64,000 nt of DNA from Spirodela intermedia (lineage: Eukaryota > Streptophyta > Magnoliopsida > Alismatales > Araceae), in assembly GCA_902729315.2 (NCBI GenBank), contig LR746264.1:5915878-5979877 (forward strand), given 5' to 3'. Shown here in pieces: positions 48,851 through 60,550 of this stretch. Within the stretch, counting starts at the first letter, position 1, and each line of letters starts with the position of its first letter. The notes under the pieces were generated by a model, which ran no database searches, had not been told where the DNA came from, and saw only the letters and a list, made by a program, of their open reading frames with translations. A program made the position numbers and the translations under genes.

Positions 48851-51610
48851 GGTGTCTCCACCGTGCGACTCTGATGCGCGCGCCAGAATTGTCACGTTGG
48901 TCGTCGAGCACTTGCCATGGAGTTGCGTAGACGATACTAAGTCCTCGCCTTTCGGACGTGGACTTGGAGGATCACCCCTGCATCAGAACCACCTGGCGAC
49001 ACCTAGTCGTGATGGATTGTCATTTCGGCTACTACTTGCACTTAGTTGAGGTCGGCACTCATCATCTAAAGTCCCTGATTAACATTACCCGTGGTGTATA
49101 GGGTTCCCTTCTCTTATTATCTCATCCACATCTAGTTGTCAGGTTGGTTCATAAGCACGTCCTACATCCCAGATGATCTCAAATTAATCCATAAAAGTTT
49201 GCATAATTAAATCTCTTTTTGCTACAACTATAAGGGGGGAACTTATAAGAAAAGTTGAAAGCAATTTTTTTGAAGGGGGTGTTTCAGTCATTATACACAT
49301 GAAGAGAGGCAAATTTCCAATTGGTAGTTATTACAGGTTGAAGCCCAAAATCATTGTTTAAGGCAATGTTATTGATTTAAATGAATAATTAATTATATTT
49401 TAAATCTTTAATTTGGCAAATGTTAACAAATACTAGTAAAGCCACATCAAGATTTGGGGTTGAGTTATTCTCAACCAAGGTGGATGATGCCCAAAAATAC
49501 TCTAAGAAATGAGAAAGGCCTAATATTTGTGACTCAGGTGGACTAAATGTAACAACAAAGACTAAGGTCTTAAGCCTCAAAATGACTCTAAGCATAAAAT
49601 CAAGTAATTAGACTGAATTTTGGTTATAACTTATTTTGGCCTATTTAAAGGGTCAATATACTATAACTTTAAGTGGAGGAGCAATACTAACATTTTCGTT
49701 CTATTGTGAGATATTCAAGTAACCCGTATGGATTCCGGGTGCATCATTTTGTTCTTTTCAGACTCAGGAGTCGTGAAAATTCATTTCTTATGGACTGGAG
49801 ACCATGTCAGAATCTCAGTTATTCCTCAACTTCTGCATCATAAACCATTCTCAAAAGAGAATCCCACCTCATAAGCAAGGGCCGTCAGTGGGCGCATCTG
49901 GTGAGCCACTATCAGGCCCAGAGCTCCTGCTTACATAGGCAGACGGTGGGATGACAACATGATCTAGGATCTCTCAAGCAGCGTTGTCAACTCTGACATG
50001 CCGGAGACGTCGCACCTCATCAGCTTCACGTCGGCACATGGGTGGATGATATATGGGAGCTCCGTTATGAGGGCCTACCAGCACTGTCCCTCTGCCTACT
50101 GAGCGACGGAGGGAGGATTCTCTAAATGGAGGCCGCCGGGGCGGGCTGCAAGAACATCTCGGTGCTGCGGGTGGAGATGAGTTGATCAACCTGCCGCGGC
50201 CGGAGGGTTGCTGCTGCCTTCACTTATGGTGGAGAGACTCTCGGGAAGCTGCTGTTGGTGGCGACGCTGCTTTCATGGGATTTCCTGTCGCCGCGAGCCA
50301 GGCGGACAAGGGCGTTAGGGCACCCCACATCTGCACCAGCGGCCGGCAAGAGTCCACGGGCGATGGTTCAGGGCGGAGTTCGCGATGAGGACGGGAGGCC
50401 CGTGTCTAAAGAAAACGCTGCCGCTCCGGCATTGTGACGCCCTCTCCTGGGGCTCCACGCTCTGGTTCATCCGCCACCAATTAACCCCTTCTTCTCACCC
50501 CCGTCCGCAGAAACGCCGATAAGTTTATCTGGCGGGCCCGTAAACAATTTTCAACTTGTCGAATTGTTTTCCTGAAATTTACGAACTATCCGGCCTCACA
50601 TTTTCTCAGTTATAACTCATGAGGCCATCCTTTTGATTGCTTTGACACGATCTTGAAACCGAGTTCATGTGCCAAGAGAAGCTTGACGCGCGTGGAAAGA
50701 TCAATGACGGATTGAGCGTTCGCCCACGGCCTGATCAAGGGGTTAAAACTGGGGTTTCAGAGATGTTAATCTGGCCTGGGTTTCGTCAATCTTAGTCATT
50801 GGGGGGGAAGAATCCCGCTGCCTCCTTCCTTCTTTATAACCTACAGGAGAACCTTGTGAACCTTTTCCATGGTCCGATGAGTAATATTTAGAGATTAGAT
50901 TGCTGATGTATGAATAACCACGCAGGAGCTACATAAGTTAAGAAAAACGATGCATAAATCAGCAGTTACAGGAGATGGATTCGACGAGGATCTCTTGTCA
51001 CTCTGAAAGTTCCTCCGTAACAACTCTTGCACACTTCTTTTGGGTCGTGATTATGAATCTCCACAGCTTTTCCAGACCTTGGTCGTATGTTAGTCGGAAG
51101 TTCTTAATTTTTTTAAAGATTATTATTCAGGACCTTAGGGGCCGTCCTTTTGAACTTATCATTATCTTCCGTTTATTAACTAAGGGTTTTTAATCATCCT
51201 CGATATCTGTCCTAATGTTATTCTTATATTTATTACGGCTACTAATTTTTAGAGAAAAAAATCTTCAATGCGTTGGACGTCTCACGTTTGCCATTGATTC
51301 AAAATCGTAAGAGATCATCGCAAATCCCAATCTCTCTGCAAAGACTATACACTCCTCTCAGATATCTTCTTCTCAAAAGTAGTCTACTTGTAATTCTCTT
51401 CTTCCATCTTTGCAACAAGCTTCAATCTCTTTTGCACGCTCAAAGAGCTCACCCTCTTTATATTCCGTACATTCTCATTTGAAGCGTCTTTGTACATCGA
51501 GAGGTTAGAGAACTAAAGCGTTACATTCCCCATCACTGGGTGATAAGAAGTCTATCGAAGCTAATCAAATCGGAACTAAAGCGTTACATTCTTGATCGGC
51601 GGTGGGAGTC
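48851..51610. other. Spacer with a second GC-rich patch
   Basis: Mostly AT-rich. A GC-rich patch at about 49950-50450 has short open frames on both strands but no recognisable protein motif; it may be a gene fragment. The remainder shows nothing I can name. Confidence 0.4.
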
Positions 51611-53142
51611 TCACGGCAACTTCTCGAGCCATCCATCGTGGTTGATGTACGCCATGCTGATGTACTTCAGCAGATCGGCATTGGTGAGCTGCTTCTCCCA
51701 GCTGACCCGAGATGAGGTGTTCGACCCAGGCCCCGTGCAGCTGCTCTCTACGTAGGTAATTTCTGACCTGAAATAGGTTGTAGTTAGTTTTAGAGAGAGA
51801 GGGAAAGGGGAGGGAAGGAGGCTTACAGGTGTCGGGCGTTGAACCAAGCTTGCCACCCCTCGGGCACGATAATGTCCGACATGAAAGTATGGAAGAAGAC
51901 CACTGTAGACAGGGGTCCCCAAGCTCTTCCGAGGTGGGTTTTGCCGATCCCCGTAATGGTGCAGTGCTTGAAGACAAATCCGCTGGGGTCGAATGGATTG
52001 CTTCTTCCATGAGCAGTAATCCAGCCATCGCCCAAGGAAACCAGAGTGCATCTCTGCCCAGCAGCGACAATAAGAGACGGAGAGAGAGAGAAAGAGAGAG
52101 GAAGAAGGCGGGGTAGGGATATCCTGAAGGAACCCAGGGTTCTTCTCTACTCAGAGGAACAGAGGGAGTGAAGATGGAGACTTAATAAGATAGGGTTTAC
52201 CTCGTAGATGGACTGGCCAATGCCGAAGATGAAGTCGACGGCGCCTTCGATACGGCAATCCTTGAAGTAGTGGCGGCCGGACATGTCGCAGAGGGTGTCC
52301 TGGAAGCCGACGAAGCTGCAGTCATAGAAGGCGGCCTTGTCCGCCCATATGATGGCCGCCAGCGCCGGGGCCATGGTAACACCGCTGTAGGTGTTCTGCC
52401 ATCATCGAATCCACAGTTACTCTTACGAATGTATCAAATATTTCTGGTTCCAGCTAGCCCAAGCCGACAACAGCTAGAATCAGTCTCCCATCGTGTTAAG
52501 TATTCTCAGCGCTTAGCATACCGGAGTAAGGTCTCAATGGTCTCTCTCTCTCTCTCTCTCTCTCTCCCCCCCCCTCAACCCTTCATCTCCTCGTGTTGAA
52601 AAGAGGGAAACCACGAGCGAAACATCAAAGCCAGAGACAGATTGAAGCATTGCTGGTGGGCGCCAAACTCACCTTGAAGGTAATCCGCTTTGCGACGAAG
52701 CTTTCCGCCAGCAGGGAAAAGGTGGCGCTGTCGGGATCGCTGGTCATCAAGGTGGCATGAGCCCCCCACTCGATGGACGTCTGGTCCCTCCCCTCGCCCT
52801 CCAGCAGGATGAAACCCTTGTCCACGGGTATCCTCACTTGCTCCCTGTTAGCAACATTCACTCGTTGATTCCTGTATTCCTTCAAATCCTCTCGGATAAA
52901 GAGAAGGAGGTAGCTAGTGAGAGAAAGAGGAGGACGGACTCGTATACTCCGGCAGCGACGTGGATGCGGATCCACTGGTTATTGTTGGAGGGCACCGCGT
53001 TGACGGCTTCCTGGATCGTCTTGAACTGCCCACGACCCGAGTGGTCAACGAAGATGGTGGTCACGACGGCAGTAGCAGCCCGGACGGGAAGTGGTGATGA
53101 CGCCATGAGAAGAGAGGCAACGACGACCAGCAGAGGCCCCAT
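51611..53142 (-). CDS. PME: Pectinesterase (pectin methylesterase) without pro-domain, five exons
   Basis: Removes methyl esters from cell-wall homogalacturonan. Exons in transcript order are 53142-52940, 52844-52673, 52395-52201, 52053-51827 and 51767-51611, joining in frame to 317 residues. A signal peptide (residues 1-25, hydrophobic VVVASLLMA core) leads straight into the catalytic domain at [21 protein letters not shown], so it is a group without an inhibitor-like pro-region. The active-site set is complete: GFQDTL (Gln157, Asp158), VDFIFG (nucleophile Asp179) and LGRAWG (Arg233, Trp235). The start is the first ATG, at 53142; a longer frame from 53169 would need TTG. CT microsatellites lie in intron 2 and 0.2 kb upstream. 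Family numbering resembles Arabidopsis PME29/PME55-type enzymes, which is only an impression. Confidence 0.93.
52541..52574. repeat. (TC)n plus poly-C tract in PME intron 2
   Basis: Thirteen TC units followed by a run of nine C. It reads as poly-G and GA repeats on the transcribed strand. Confidence 0.9.
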
Positions 53143-53370
53143 CTCGGGCACAGAAGTTGACGACCTCAAGAACGGAACTACTGGGGAAGGAGAGAGGGAG
53201 AGGCCCGACGTTTAATATATCAGACGAGGGACTCGGTTTAATATGTTCATCCTTCTATTGTTGGCCTTCCCTTAATTCGTAATTTCCCCAGATCCTCCTT
53301 GACATTTTCCCATTTCCATTCCCTTTCTCTAAACGTCTTGTTTCTTTATATCGGTGCCCTTTCTAATTCA

Positions 53371-53372
<2 letters not shown>

Positions 53373-53404
<32 letters not shown>
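53373..53404. repeat. (TC)n microsatellite upstream of PME
   Basis: About sixteen TC units, 230 bp upstream of the minus-strand start codon. Confidence 0.9.
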
Positions 53405-53408
<4 letters not shown>

Positions 53409-53716
53409 TAGGAATCCGCAGGTAATTGCCGTGTTGCCTCTCTACCGGAAGCAACTCTCTCTACCATCTGATGCAATGCCGCCTTCAACTGCGAAAATTT
53501 GGTAAATAACCACTACTGATCAGAGAAAGTTTTTCTTTTTTTCCATCATTGCGCAAAATGACATCTTTTACGACGTAACTGACGTAAATTTATGCACCTT
53601 GTGTTTCAAGAATGCATGGACCAAAGAAAACCTGTCCACCGAGGTAAAGGTACCATCTCTAGGGAACCAAAACCAAAATTATAATGAAACATTTATATTT
53701 ATAAGATCCAATGTTC

Positions 53717-53738
53717 AATATATATATATATATATATC
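53717..53738. repeat. (TA)n microsatellite
   Basis: About eleven TA units in the PME-CML divergent spacer. Confidence 0.85.
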
Positions 53739-54170
53739 TCTTTTAAAATATATTTATATTAAAAGAAAATAAATATCTCATTATTATACTAGGATGGTTG
53801 CGATGGTATCAATGGGATTCTTAGCGATGGTATCAATTAAATCAGATGCTTGTGTCAGTACGCTGGCAGCTACTTATTCTTTTTTTCCTCTCCCTATCTC
53901 TGCAAGAGATATGAAGTAAATTATGCACTGAAGGCCTCATAAACTGCCACATAGGTGTTCAGTCAAGAGGATATTATTCTGGAGATAAATTGAGACGAAC
54001 TTTACTCTCGAGAAAATATTGGCTATGAAATTATTCCGTCGGTTTGTCAAATAATCTGAGTCCCGGGGGGGATGGGGGTGGGTGAGGATATTTGGGCGGC
54101 CACGGCCTCGACGGTGCCGAGTCCCTCTTGTCGGCCAGTGTGGCACAGCCGTCTGATCTCAGCGTGATTG

Positions 54171-54181
54171 ATGACGTGGCA
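54171..54181 (+). promoter_or_regulatory. TGACGTGGCA bZIP-type element upstream of the CML gene
   Basis: ATGACGTGGCA combines an ACGT core with a TGACG half-site, the kind of sequence bound by TGA and G/C-box bZIP factors. It lies about 470 bp 5' of the CML start codon, inside a GC-rich block (54060-54300). Function is inferred from the motif only. Confidence 0.4.
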
Positions 54182-54649
54182 TGCTGATTCAGCAGCTGGT
54201 GGATCCGCGTCACGATCCTTGTACGGCGGGGCGGCCGCCGGCCGGCGGCTTGTGGCCTCGCATTGCTGGACGAATCGGAAGCCACTGACGTCGAACGTGG
54301 ATGGTTGAGAACAACCAGCTGGCGCCCCTTCGTCCGTTCAAATATTTCTTAAGGGTCCTCCTATTGTGTTTAACTCATAATTAACCCTGTATACATGGAA
54401 ATAGTAAATATATTCTTTTTGGATATTCCTTACCCCACCATAGGGGGGGAAACGCAGGGTCACCAATGTTTGTGGTTGACGTGGAAAGGTTTAAGTAGGC
54501 CCCTTGTTTGCCGAACCTTCGCGATTCCAATAGAAAAAGGGACAGAGACACCGCAACTTCCTCTCTCTATTTGAATCTCGCCCTCTCTCGCTACCCCGTC
54601 TTCTTCTTCAAATCTCGTCGCAGTGATCTACAATACTCTCGAAAGCGGA

Positions 54650-55228
54650 ATGGGAAGCATCAGATCTTTCTTCCGGCGGCACCGAAAGGAGGGGAGAACC
54701 AGGAGAAATCCCGAGCTGACAGCGCCGCCTGCGTCGCTCGTTGCCGAGCCACGGACGTCGCTGAGGCGGACGCCGCGGGAAGAGCTGCAGATCGTCTTTG
54801 CCAAGTACGACTCCAATGGCGACGGCAAGATCTCGTCGTCCGAGCTGGCCGCCGTCTTGGAGAGCCTCGGGGGCCGTCCTCCGTCCGAGGAGGAGGTCTC
54901 GCGGATGATGGCCGAGGCCGACGGGGACGGCGACGGATTCATCAGCATCAACGAATTTGTGGAGCTCAACACCGCCAACGTTCGCCCCACTGACGCCCTC
55001 GAGGACCTCCGTGACGCATTCTCCGTCTTCGATCTCGACCGCGACGGTTCCATTTCCGCCGACGAGCTCGCTCGCGTCCTCGGAAAGCTCGGCGAATCCG
55101 CCTCCGTCGCTCAGTGCCGCCGCATGATCGACGGTGTCGACCGCGACGGCGACGGCCTGATTAGCTTCGACGAGTTTAAGATTATGATGACCTCGGGATC
55201 TGTTTTTGGGGCTGCTGCGGCGGAATGA
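54650..55228 (+). CDS. CML: Calmodulin-like protein with four EF-hands, intronless
   Basis: A 192-residue calcium sensor. The N-terminal 45 residues are basic and low complexity (MGSIRSFFRRHRK, then RTRRNP), possibly for membrane or partner binding. Four canonical 12-residue loops follow: 54-65 (DSNGDGKISSSE), 91-102, 128-139 and 164-175. Each has Asp at position 1 and Glu at position 12, so all should bind calcium. The two pairs are joined by a short linker rather than calmodulin's long helix, as in the CML23-27 type. ATG 54650 is chosen because the upstream frame lacks any earlier ATG. MGS at the start could suggest N-myristoylation, although Arg at position 5 is not ideal. The exact CML number cannot be assigned. 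Confidence 0.94.
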   Translation: MGSIRSFFRRHRKEGRTRRNPELTAPPASLVAEPRTSLRRTPREELQIVFAKYDSNGDGKISSSELAAVLESLGGRPPSEEEVSRMMAEADGDGDGFISINEFVELNTANVRPTDALEDLRDAFSVFDLDRDGSISADELARVLGKLGESASVAQCRRMIDGVDRDGDGLISFDEFKIMMTSGSVFGAAAAE

Positions 55229-56620
55229 CGACGATGGAGACAGTCCTTCGTTACCCCCACCCCCTCTATCCCCGGAACGAACTTATCCACCTCGTCATTG
55301 CGAGAATCCAGTAACATAGTCAAAATGTTAATGCATATGCCTCCCTTTTCCTTTCCCCATCTTCTAGCGATAATCGAATCTGATTTTCTTCTCTGCACGC
55401 TTTTTGCCATGATTTCTGTGACCTCTGCAGACGCGGAAACAAAATACTTGCCATTCCAGAGAAAATATGAGCAGATTACTCAAATTGATTCTTACTGAAC
55501 GGTTCCATATCTGTCCTTGAGAGATTCTGTTTAATTTCCGCCGTTTCTCATGACAGATTTCCTCCGTTTGGTCCTCGTTCTTAAACGAACTTCCCTGTTT
55601 TCACCGATCCATATTTTTGTCCCCAGCCAGAACATCAAGGAAGCATGTCGATTATCTGCCCATGGACTCGTCTGTTAAATAGGTTTGTTTCTCTAATCCG
55701 ATCTACAATTATACCTACGGCTACTCTGATTCATAGTTCTACTCACCATTCAACGTTAGAATCTCCCTGCGATATTACATGCTTCCTTATTAGTCCTGGC
55801 CATGCAATTACCCATGTCTCTTTCTCTGTCCTAGTGGTTCATTCTACAGAAATTTCTCACATTGATATCATCACGTATTCATAGCTTTAGATCAAATAAC
55901 ATTGTCCAATTGAAGTAGTTCGAACAAACTTAAGTATCACATTATTCAATTAAAATTTTGATGCAGGCTATTTGTTGCATACCAGATCTATGATGGAATT
56001 TGTCTTTGCTGCGCCCTGAATCCATAACAAAACTGCATGAGAAGTTGTGAAAAATTTCCAAACCTTTCTAATTAGGTTTTGTCGTTCTTTGGGAGTAATA
56101 AACATTTCAATGTATTTATTGAACTTTCTTGAATCATTCGACACCTTCATTGAACATGAATCTTAGTGAATTTTATGCCCAATAATAAAAAACTAACATG
56201 GGCATGTAATCAACAACTGCCACTGTTTCTAGAAACAAAAGTTTATGACCCATGTGATTTAGATAACACGAGAAATGGAGAAGATGTAGCATACAACATA
56301 CAAAAAATGGTGTGGTCCGACAATTATCCATTGAGTGATTCAGTAATGGGATGTCATCAGCCAAAACATATCATAATACCCTTTGCAAGTTCATCATAGT
56401 TGTTCTAGGGGGCTGAAGAATAAGCAATGAATATACTAAATTTTAGTGTCTTTCAACTGGTGATATAATAAACGATATTCTACCGCTAGGTGAAAAATGA
56501 TCATGGTCTTAAAAATATAATGGGGACAAGGACAATGACAATAAGCAAGCCCAAGTCTCCAAGAGGACTCAAGAATAAATGCTCCAACTAAGAACATGAA
56601 AATCATCATGAATTCATAAT
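55229..56620. other. CML downstream region
   Basis: The CML 3' sequence and AT-rich spacer. No gene or clear repeat boundary is visible before the repeat nest begins near 56.6 kb. Confidence 0.5.
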
Positions 56621-56880
56621 TATTTAATAATATAATTGACACCTTAAATCATCATAAATAGCCTTGTATTTATATTAAATCCAGAAAAGGGGGTTTTATG
56701 TGATTAATGTGATTTTTTAGTTAATTATGCGACTATATAATATTTTTACATTCACATTTTTGAGTTAAAATGATGAAAAATAAAATAAATAAATTAAATA
56801 CCTAAAATACCTTTACACTATAAGAAGGAAACTCACCGATGATGTCAATATGTCTAAGGTATTTGAGTAATTTGATAACC
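56400..56880 (-). repeat. Repeat family Y, partial copy (reverse)
   Basis: The reverse complement of about 56640-56830 aligns with 63390-63590: TAAAAATCACATTAATCA-like sequence, then TAAATACAAGGCTATTTATGATG. The promoter-like half of family Y is not recognisable here. Limits are approximate. Confidence 0.55.
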
Positions 56881-57149
56881 CTCTCTCATACCGCCAAGTA
56901 ACCATCGAAGGTCCGAATCCTATCAAAGTAATGATTAACCTTTTTTATTTGATTAAATCATGATTTTTCTACATAATGCCAATCAATGGTCAAGTCGTTG
57001 AAATCGCTCGATCACCTATTAAAATTTTGTCAACATGATTTTTAGAGCATCATTATCAATTGACAAATGATTCTAGATAAAAAGGTCACGAATTCATCAA
57101 GAAAATTATATTCAATTGATTGAAAATATGCCATTGTTGAGAACATGAC

Positions 57150-58015
57150 AATTCGTTCAGAGACGAGTTGTTGTCTCTTCAAAGTGTACCAAATGCAATA
57201 CGAGTCTCCTTTTGCTACACAGACTTAAGGATGAAGCTCCCTAAAACATGCTACGCTTTCATCAAACTCATCTAAGTCAAGTGACAATCATCAAAGAATA
57301 TTATTGAACTTCTACTCTATTGAGTGACATCCATCAAAGATTCTTCATCAACCCAACTTATTAATTTTTAGATTTCACAAGAGGATACATAGATTTTTCA
57401 CAACGAACATATCTAGGGAGAGCCTTTGCGACTCTAGACATTGCATGGAAATACTCCCGTACACTCAAAATTCTAGCGATTGTCACTATAATGTCAGATT
57501 TTTTTTCCAACTTTAAACTTAATTATTCTTTAAATTAGTGATATTTTTGTGACTTCAAAATTTAAAATGCTTCTTTAGTCCGTTACAATTTTTTTGGCTT
57601 TTACAAATAGTAACTTGATCAATTAAATAATCTATAATCACATACATAATAATTTTCAAGGAGAACTTTATTTTTAATTAAATCATGTTCGTGAGGTGCT
57701 GATGTCATATTAATTCATCACCTGAAATTTTATTTTTTGCAATTTTTTTAAATATATTATCTCTTCATAATTTAGTTTGAAAGTCATAAAAAATCATATT
57801 ATTTGAAAATAAATTTAAATTTTTGCCTAATATTATCTTGCATCTCTGTGATTAACTTGAAAAGCTTTCACTATCTTGGGAGCCTTTTATCAAATTATAA
57901 TTGATATATTTTTGCTAAAATACTTGTTAAATCTACAAATTAGTATTTTCTAGTTTTATAAATTTGAAAATTATATATTTTATTGTACAATGATTAAGTC
58001 ACATCGTATATAAAT
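57150..58015 (-). repeat. Repeat family X, copy 1 (reverse)
   Basis: The reverse complement matches the X unit end to end. It starts near 58015 with the region equivalent to GACTTAGTCATTGTATA, passes through AAAATTAGTATTTTC and AGGTGCTGATGTCAT, and reaches AGGGAGCTTCATCCT (about 57230-57245) and GCATTTGGT. It is the most diverged full copy. Confidence 0.65.
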
Positions 58016-59028
58016 TTCCTATTTGGAATTCATGTTATCAAATCTTGGTTGTTATAATTTGAACTAATACGATTCTGATAATAACTTGAGCCTTAATGTA
58101 AAATAATTGGTTTCATCCATGTATATTTAAGTCTTTTGATGGATATATCAAATCAGTATCTAAGTTATTTGAATGTATATTTATTCTAAGAAAAATAGAC
58201 ATTGGAAGATTAAACAAATTTAGTAAGATTTTTTATGTGATTTCTTATAAATACTAAGAATTTCTAATGACACAACTAATAAGAACCATTTTCCTTACCT
58301 TAAATATGTCTTCATGTTTTTAGTGAAGTTGTTTTGTAGGAATCAAGTGAGAATTTGTAAGGTCTCAACTACGTGGTCAAAATACATAAGGGCTTTGAGT
58401 AAAGGATCTTGCATTAGTGTTCAGTGATCTTCCTTGACTTAATTTAAGTTGCAACACCTTCTAACTTCTATCAACATCTTAGCAAGAGAAGAGGAGAATG
58501 GAAATAATCATTGGGCATGATGATCTTTAAAACCCCATCTGTTTTATTAATGTACATCATCATTTGGAAATACACCCTCGACTTGTTGAATACATATTGT
58601 AAGATAATTCTGTGATTTAACATTCATGTCGACTCATTAATTTGTTGGTCTCTAATAAGTCTCTACTATCATGAGTTTATGGTTTAATTTAATGATATAT
58701 TTTACACATTAATTCATGATAAATAGTCTTATATTTGTCTTAAATTGAGAAAATTATTTTTACATAGATAATTTTAATTTATGGTTAATTATGTGATTTT
58801 ATATGAGTACATATCTATGTTTTCAAGTCAAGATGAAGTAAAATAAAATAAAATAATAATAAAAAGTGAGGGGAACCATTGGCCAACTGGCACTTGACAC
58901 TTGACTATCTAATCATAGGGGGACTACTCTAGTGGGTGAACCCATTCTCATTAGAACCACGGGCTGGGCTCAAGTTGCTTGAGTACCCACATTGTGAATG
59001 TGTGTGTCACTCCTCTTCCACGTCACTA

Positions 59029-59051
59029 GGGGGGGGAGGGGGGAGGGGGGG
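59029..59051. other. G-rich tract with G-quadruplex potential
   Basis: Plus-strand G runs of 8, 6 and 7 are separated by single A residues, inside the family Y copy. Long runs can be split to supply four G-tracts. Confidence 0.6.
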
Positions 59052-59189
59052 AAAAGTGGTGTGTGGGGCAAAGTATGATCTTATCACACATGTTGTGTGG
59101 GGGATGACCATTAGCTATCTCTTCTCCCCAAGTTATCTTGGGTATTTTGTTTATAGGAGTAGGAAGTCAAATGTGTAGGAAAACTTAAA

Positions 59190-59231
59190 CTTTTATAGTT
59201 CTTAAGTTCCCCAAAACAACCGATGTGGGAC
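59190..59231 (-). promoter_or_regulatory. Plant snRNA-type USE plus TATA box, pol III spacing
   Basis: On the minus strand GTCCCACATCG (59231-59221) matches the plant snRNA upstream sequence element RTCCCACATCG at all 11 positions. TATAAAAG begins 23 bases further (59197-59190). In plant snRNA genes a USE-TATA distance of about 23-25 bp goes with RNA polymerase III (U6, U3) and a distance about 10 bp longer with polymerase II. Nothing resembling U6 or U3 follows at the expected start about 25 bases below the TATA. Confidence 0.5.
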
Positions 59232-59549
59232 TAAATTGCTACTATGACATTGTTAGGGAAATAATCTTGAAAATACTCCTATGTAAAGAGAAGGTAAAAC
59301 ATCATTTTTTCCTATTTCAAGGGTATAGTGGAGAATTATTTAACTTCTTTTATGCAGCCACATGACCGATGGAGCTTTGAAGATCATTGACACTAAAAGA
59401 TTTTTTCTTATTTTGACTCCATGGTTTTTCTATAAGAAAATAGTCAATAGAAAGAACAAGGGAGATAGTCAATCAACAATGGAATCTTCATCAATGAAAA
59501 ACAAAGATCTCCAGTTGCACCTAATCAACGATTTTAGATGGAAAAACTA

Positions 59550-60550
59550 ATTTTCAGATCTTTACAAGTATTTTTGAACAAATATATCTATTATAATTCA
59601 ATAAAAGTTCTAAAAATAGTGAGGATTTTCCAAATTGATCACATGGACTTAATATAATATTGAATAATATTTAGTTTTTTTTTACAAAGAATATAATTTT
59701 TTATAATTTTTAGATTAAGAATAAAAATAAAAGATATTTAAACTTCATGAAAAGAGAAAATAAGGGTGCAAATGTCAAGATGATGTCAGCAGCCTGATGA
59801 ACGTGAATTGGGTAAAAATAGAGTTCCACTTGACGATTCTTGCGTAACGATTACAAACAAATTAATTGGTCAAATTAAGATCTATAAAAGTTATAAGAAT
59901 CCTTATTTAATAAAGAAGAGTTTCGAAATTTGAAATCAGACAAGGTATCACTAAATTAAGCAAAAAATAAGTTGAAAGTTGGAAAGATAGTTTCGGCCTC
60001 GCAACAACGATCATCAAAATTTTTATATTTGATAGGATTATTGAACAATGTTTATGGCCTCAAAGCTCTCCTTGGATATGAATGACTAGACATTCGTTAG
60101 ATCTCTTTTCAAAATCTAGAAAATGATGGTAAAATTTAAATTAATTAAAAATAATAATAAAATAGAGTTATGGTGTCATGGTGGTGATGTGTCAAAATTT
60201 TGAGTGTATGAAAGGAATATCAAACAATATCCATGGTCTCAAAGGTTCTCCTAAAAATGGACAATGTGAGTAATCTCTAGATCTTCTTGTAAAGTCTAGA
60301 AATAAATCAAGTAGGTTGACAAATTATCTTTGGCGATTGTCACCTTACGAAACAAAAAAATGACAACTTTACAAATCTTTGACAACTATGACCCAATAGA
60401 GATAAGTATGATGAAGGTGGGGGTACCTCTTAGGAAGCTTCATCCTCAGGTATGCATAGCATGAGGAAATTTTTCATCGCATTTGGTACATTCTCAAGAG
60501 GTGACAACTTGTCTCCTGATGGATCGCCTTCCTTTCGACGATGACTTGTT
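59550..60550 (+). repeat. Repeat family X, copy 2 (forward)
   Basis: Shares ACAAATATATC, GATGATGTCAGCA, TTAAGATCT, AAAGGCTCTCCT, GGAAGCTTCATCCTCAGG and GCATTTGGTACA with copies 3 and 5. It abuts copy 3 head to tail. Limits are approximate. Confidence 0.7.

Larger units (their letters stand above)
58640..59300 (-). repeat. Repeat family Y, copy with snRNA-type promoter (reverse)
   Basis: The reverse complement aligns with 63640-63990 and with 63270-63600. Shared landmarks in order are CCCACATC, TATA, TGACGTGGAAG, GTGACACAC, CTTGAGCCC, ATAAAATCACATAATT and TATTTATCATGA. It lies between X copies 1 and 2. Confidence 0.65.

Noticed and set aside
53143-53169. N-terminal extension of the pectinesterase
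   Set aside because: It would start at TTG. The ATG at 53142 begins directly with a signal peptide.
56166-56642. Short frames on both strands downstream of CML
   Set aside because: 60-77 codons, AT-rich, no motif, and adjacent to the repeat nest.
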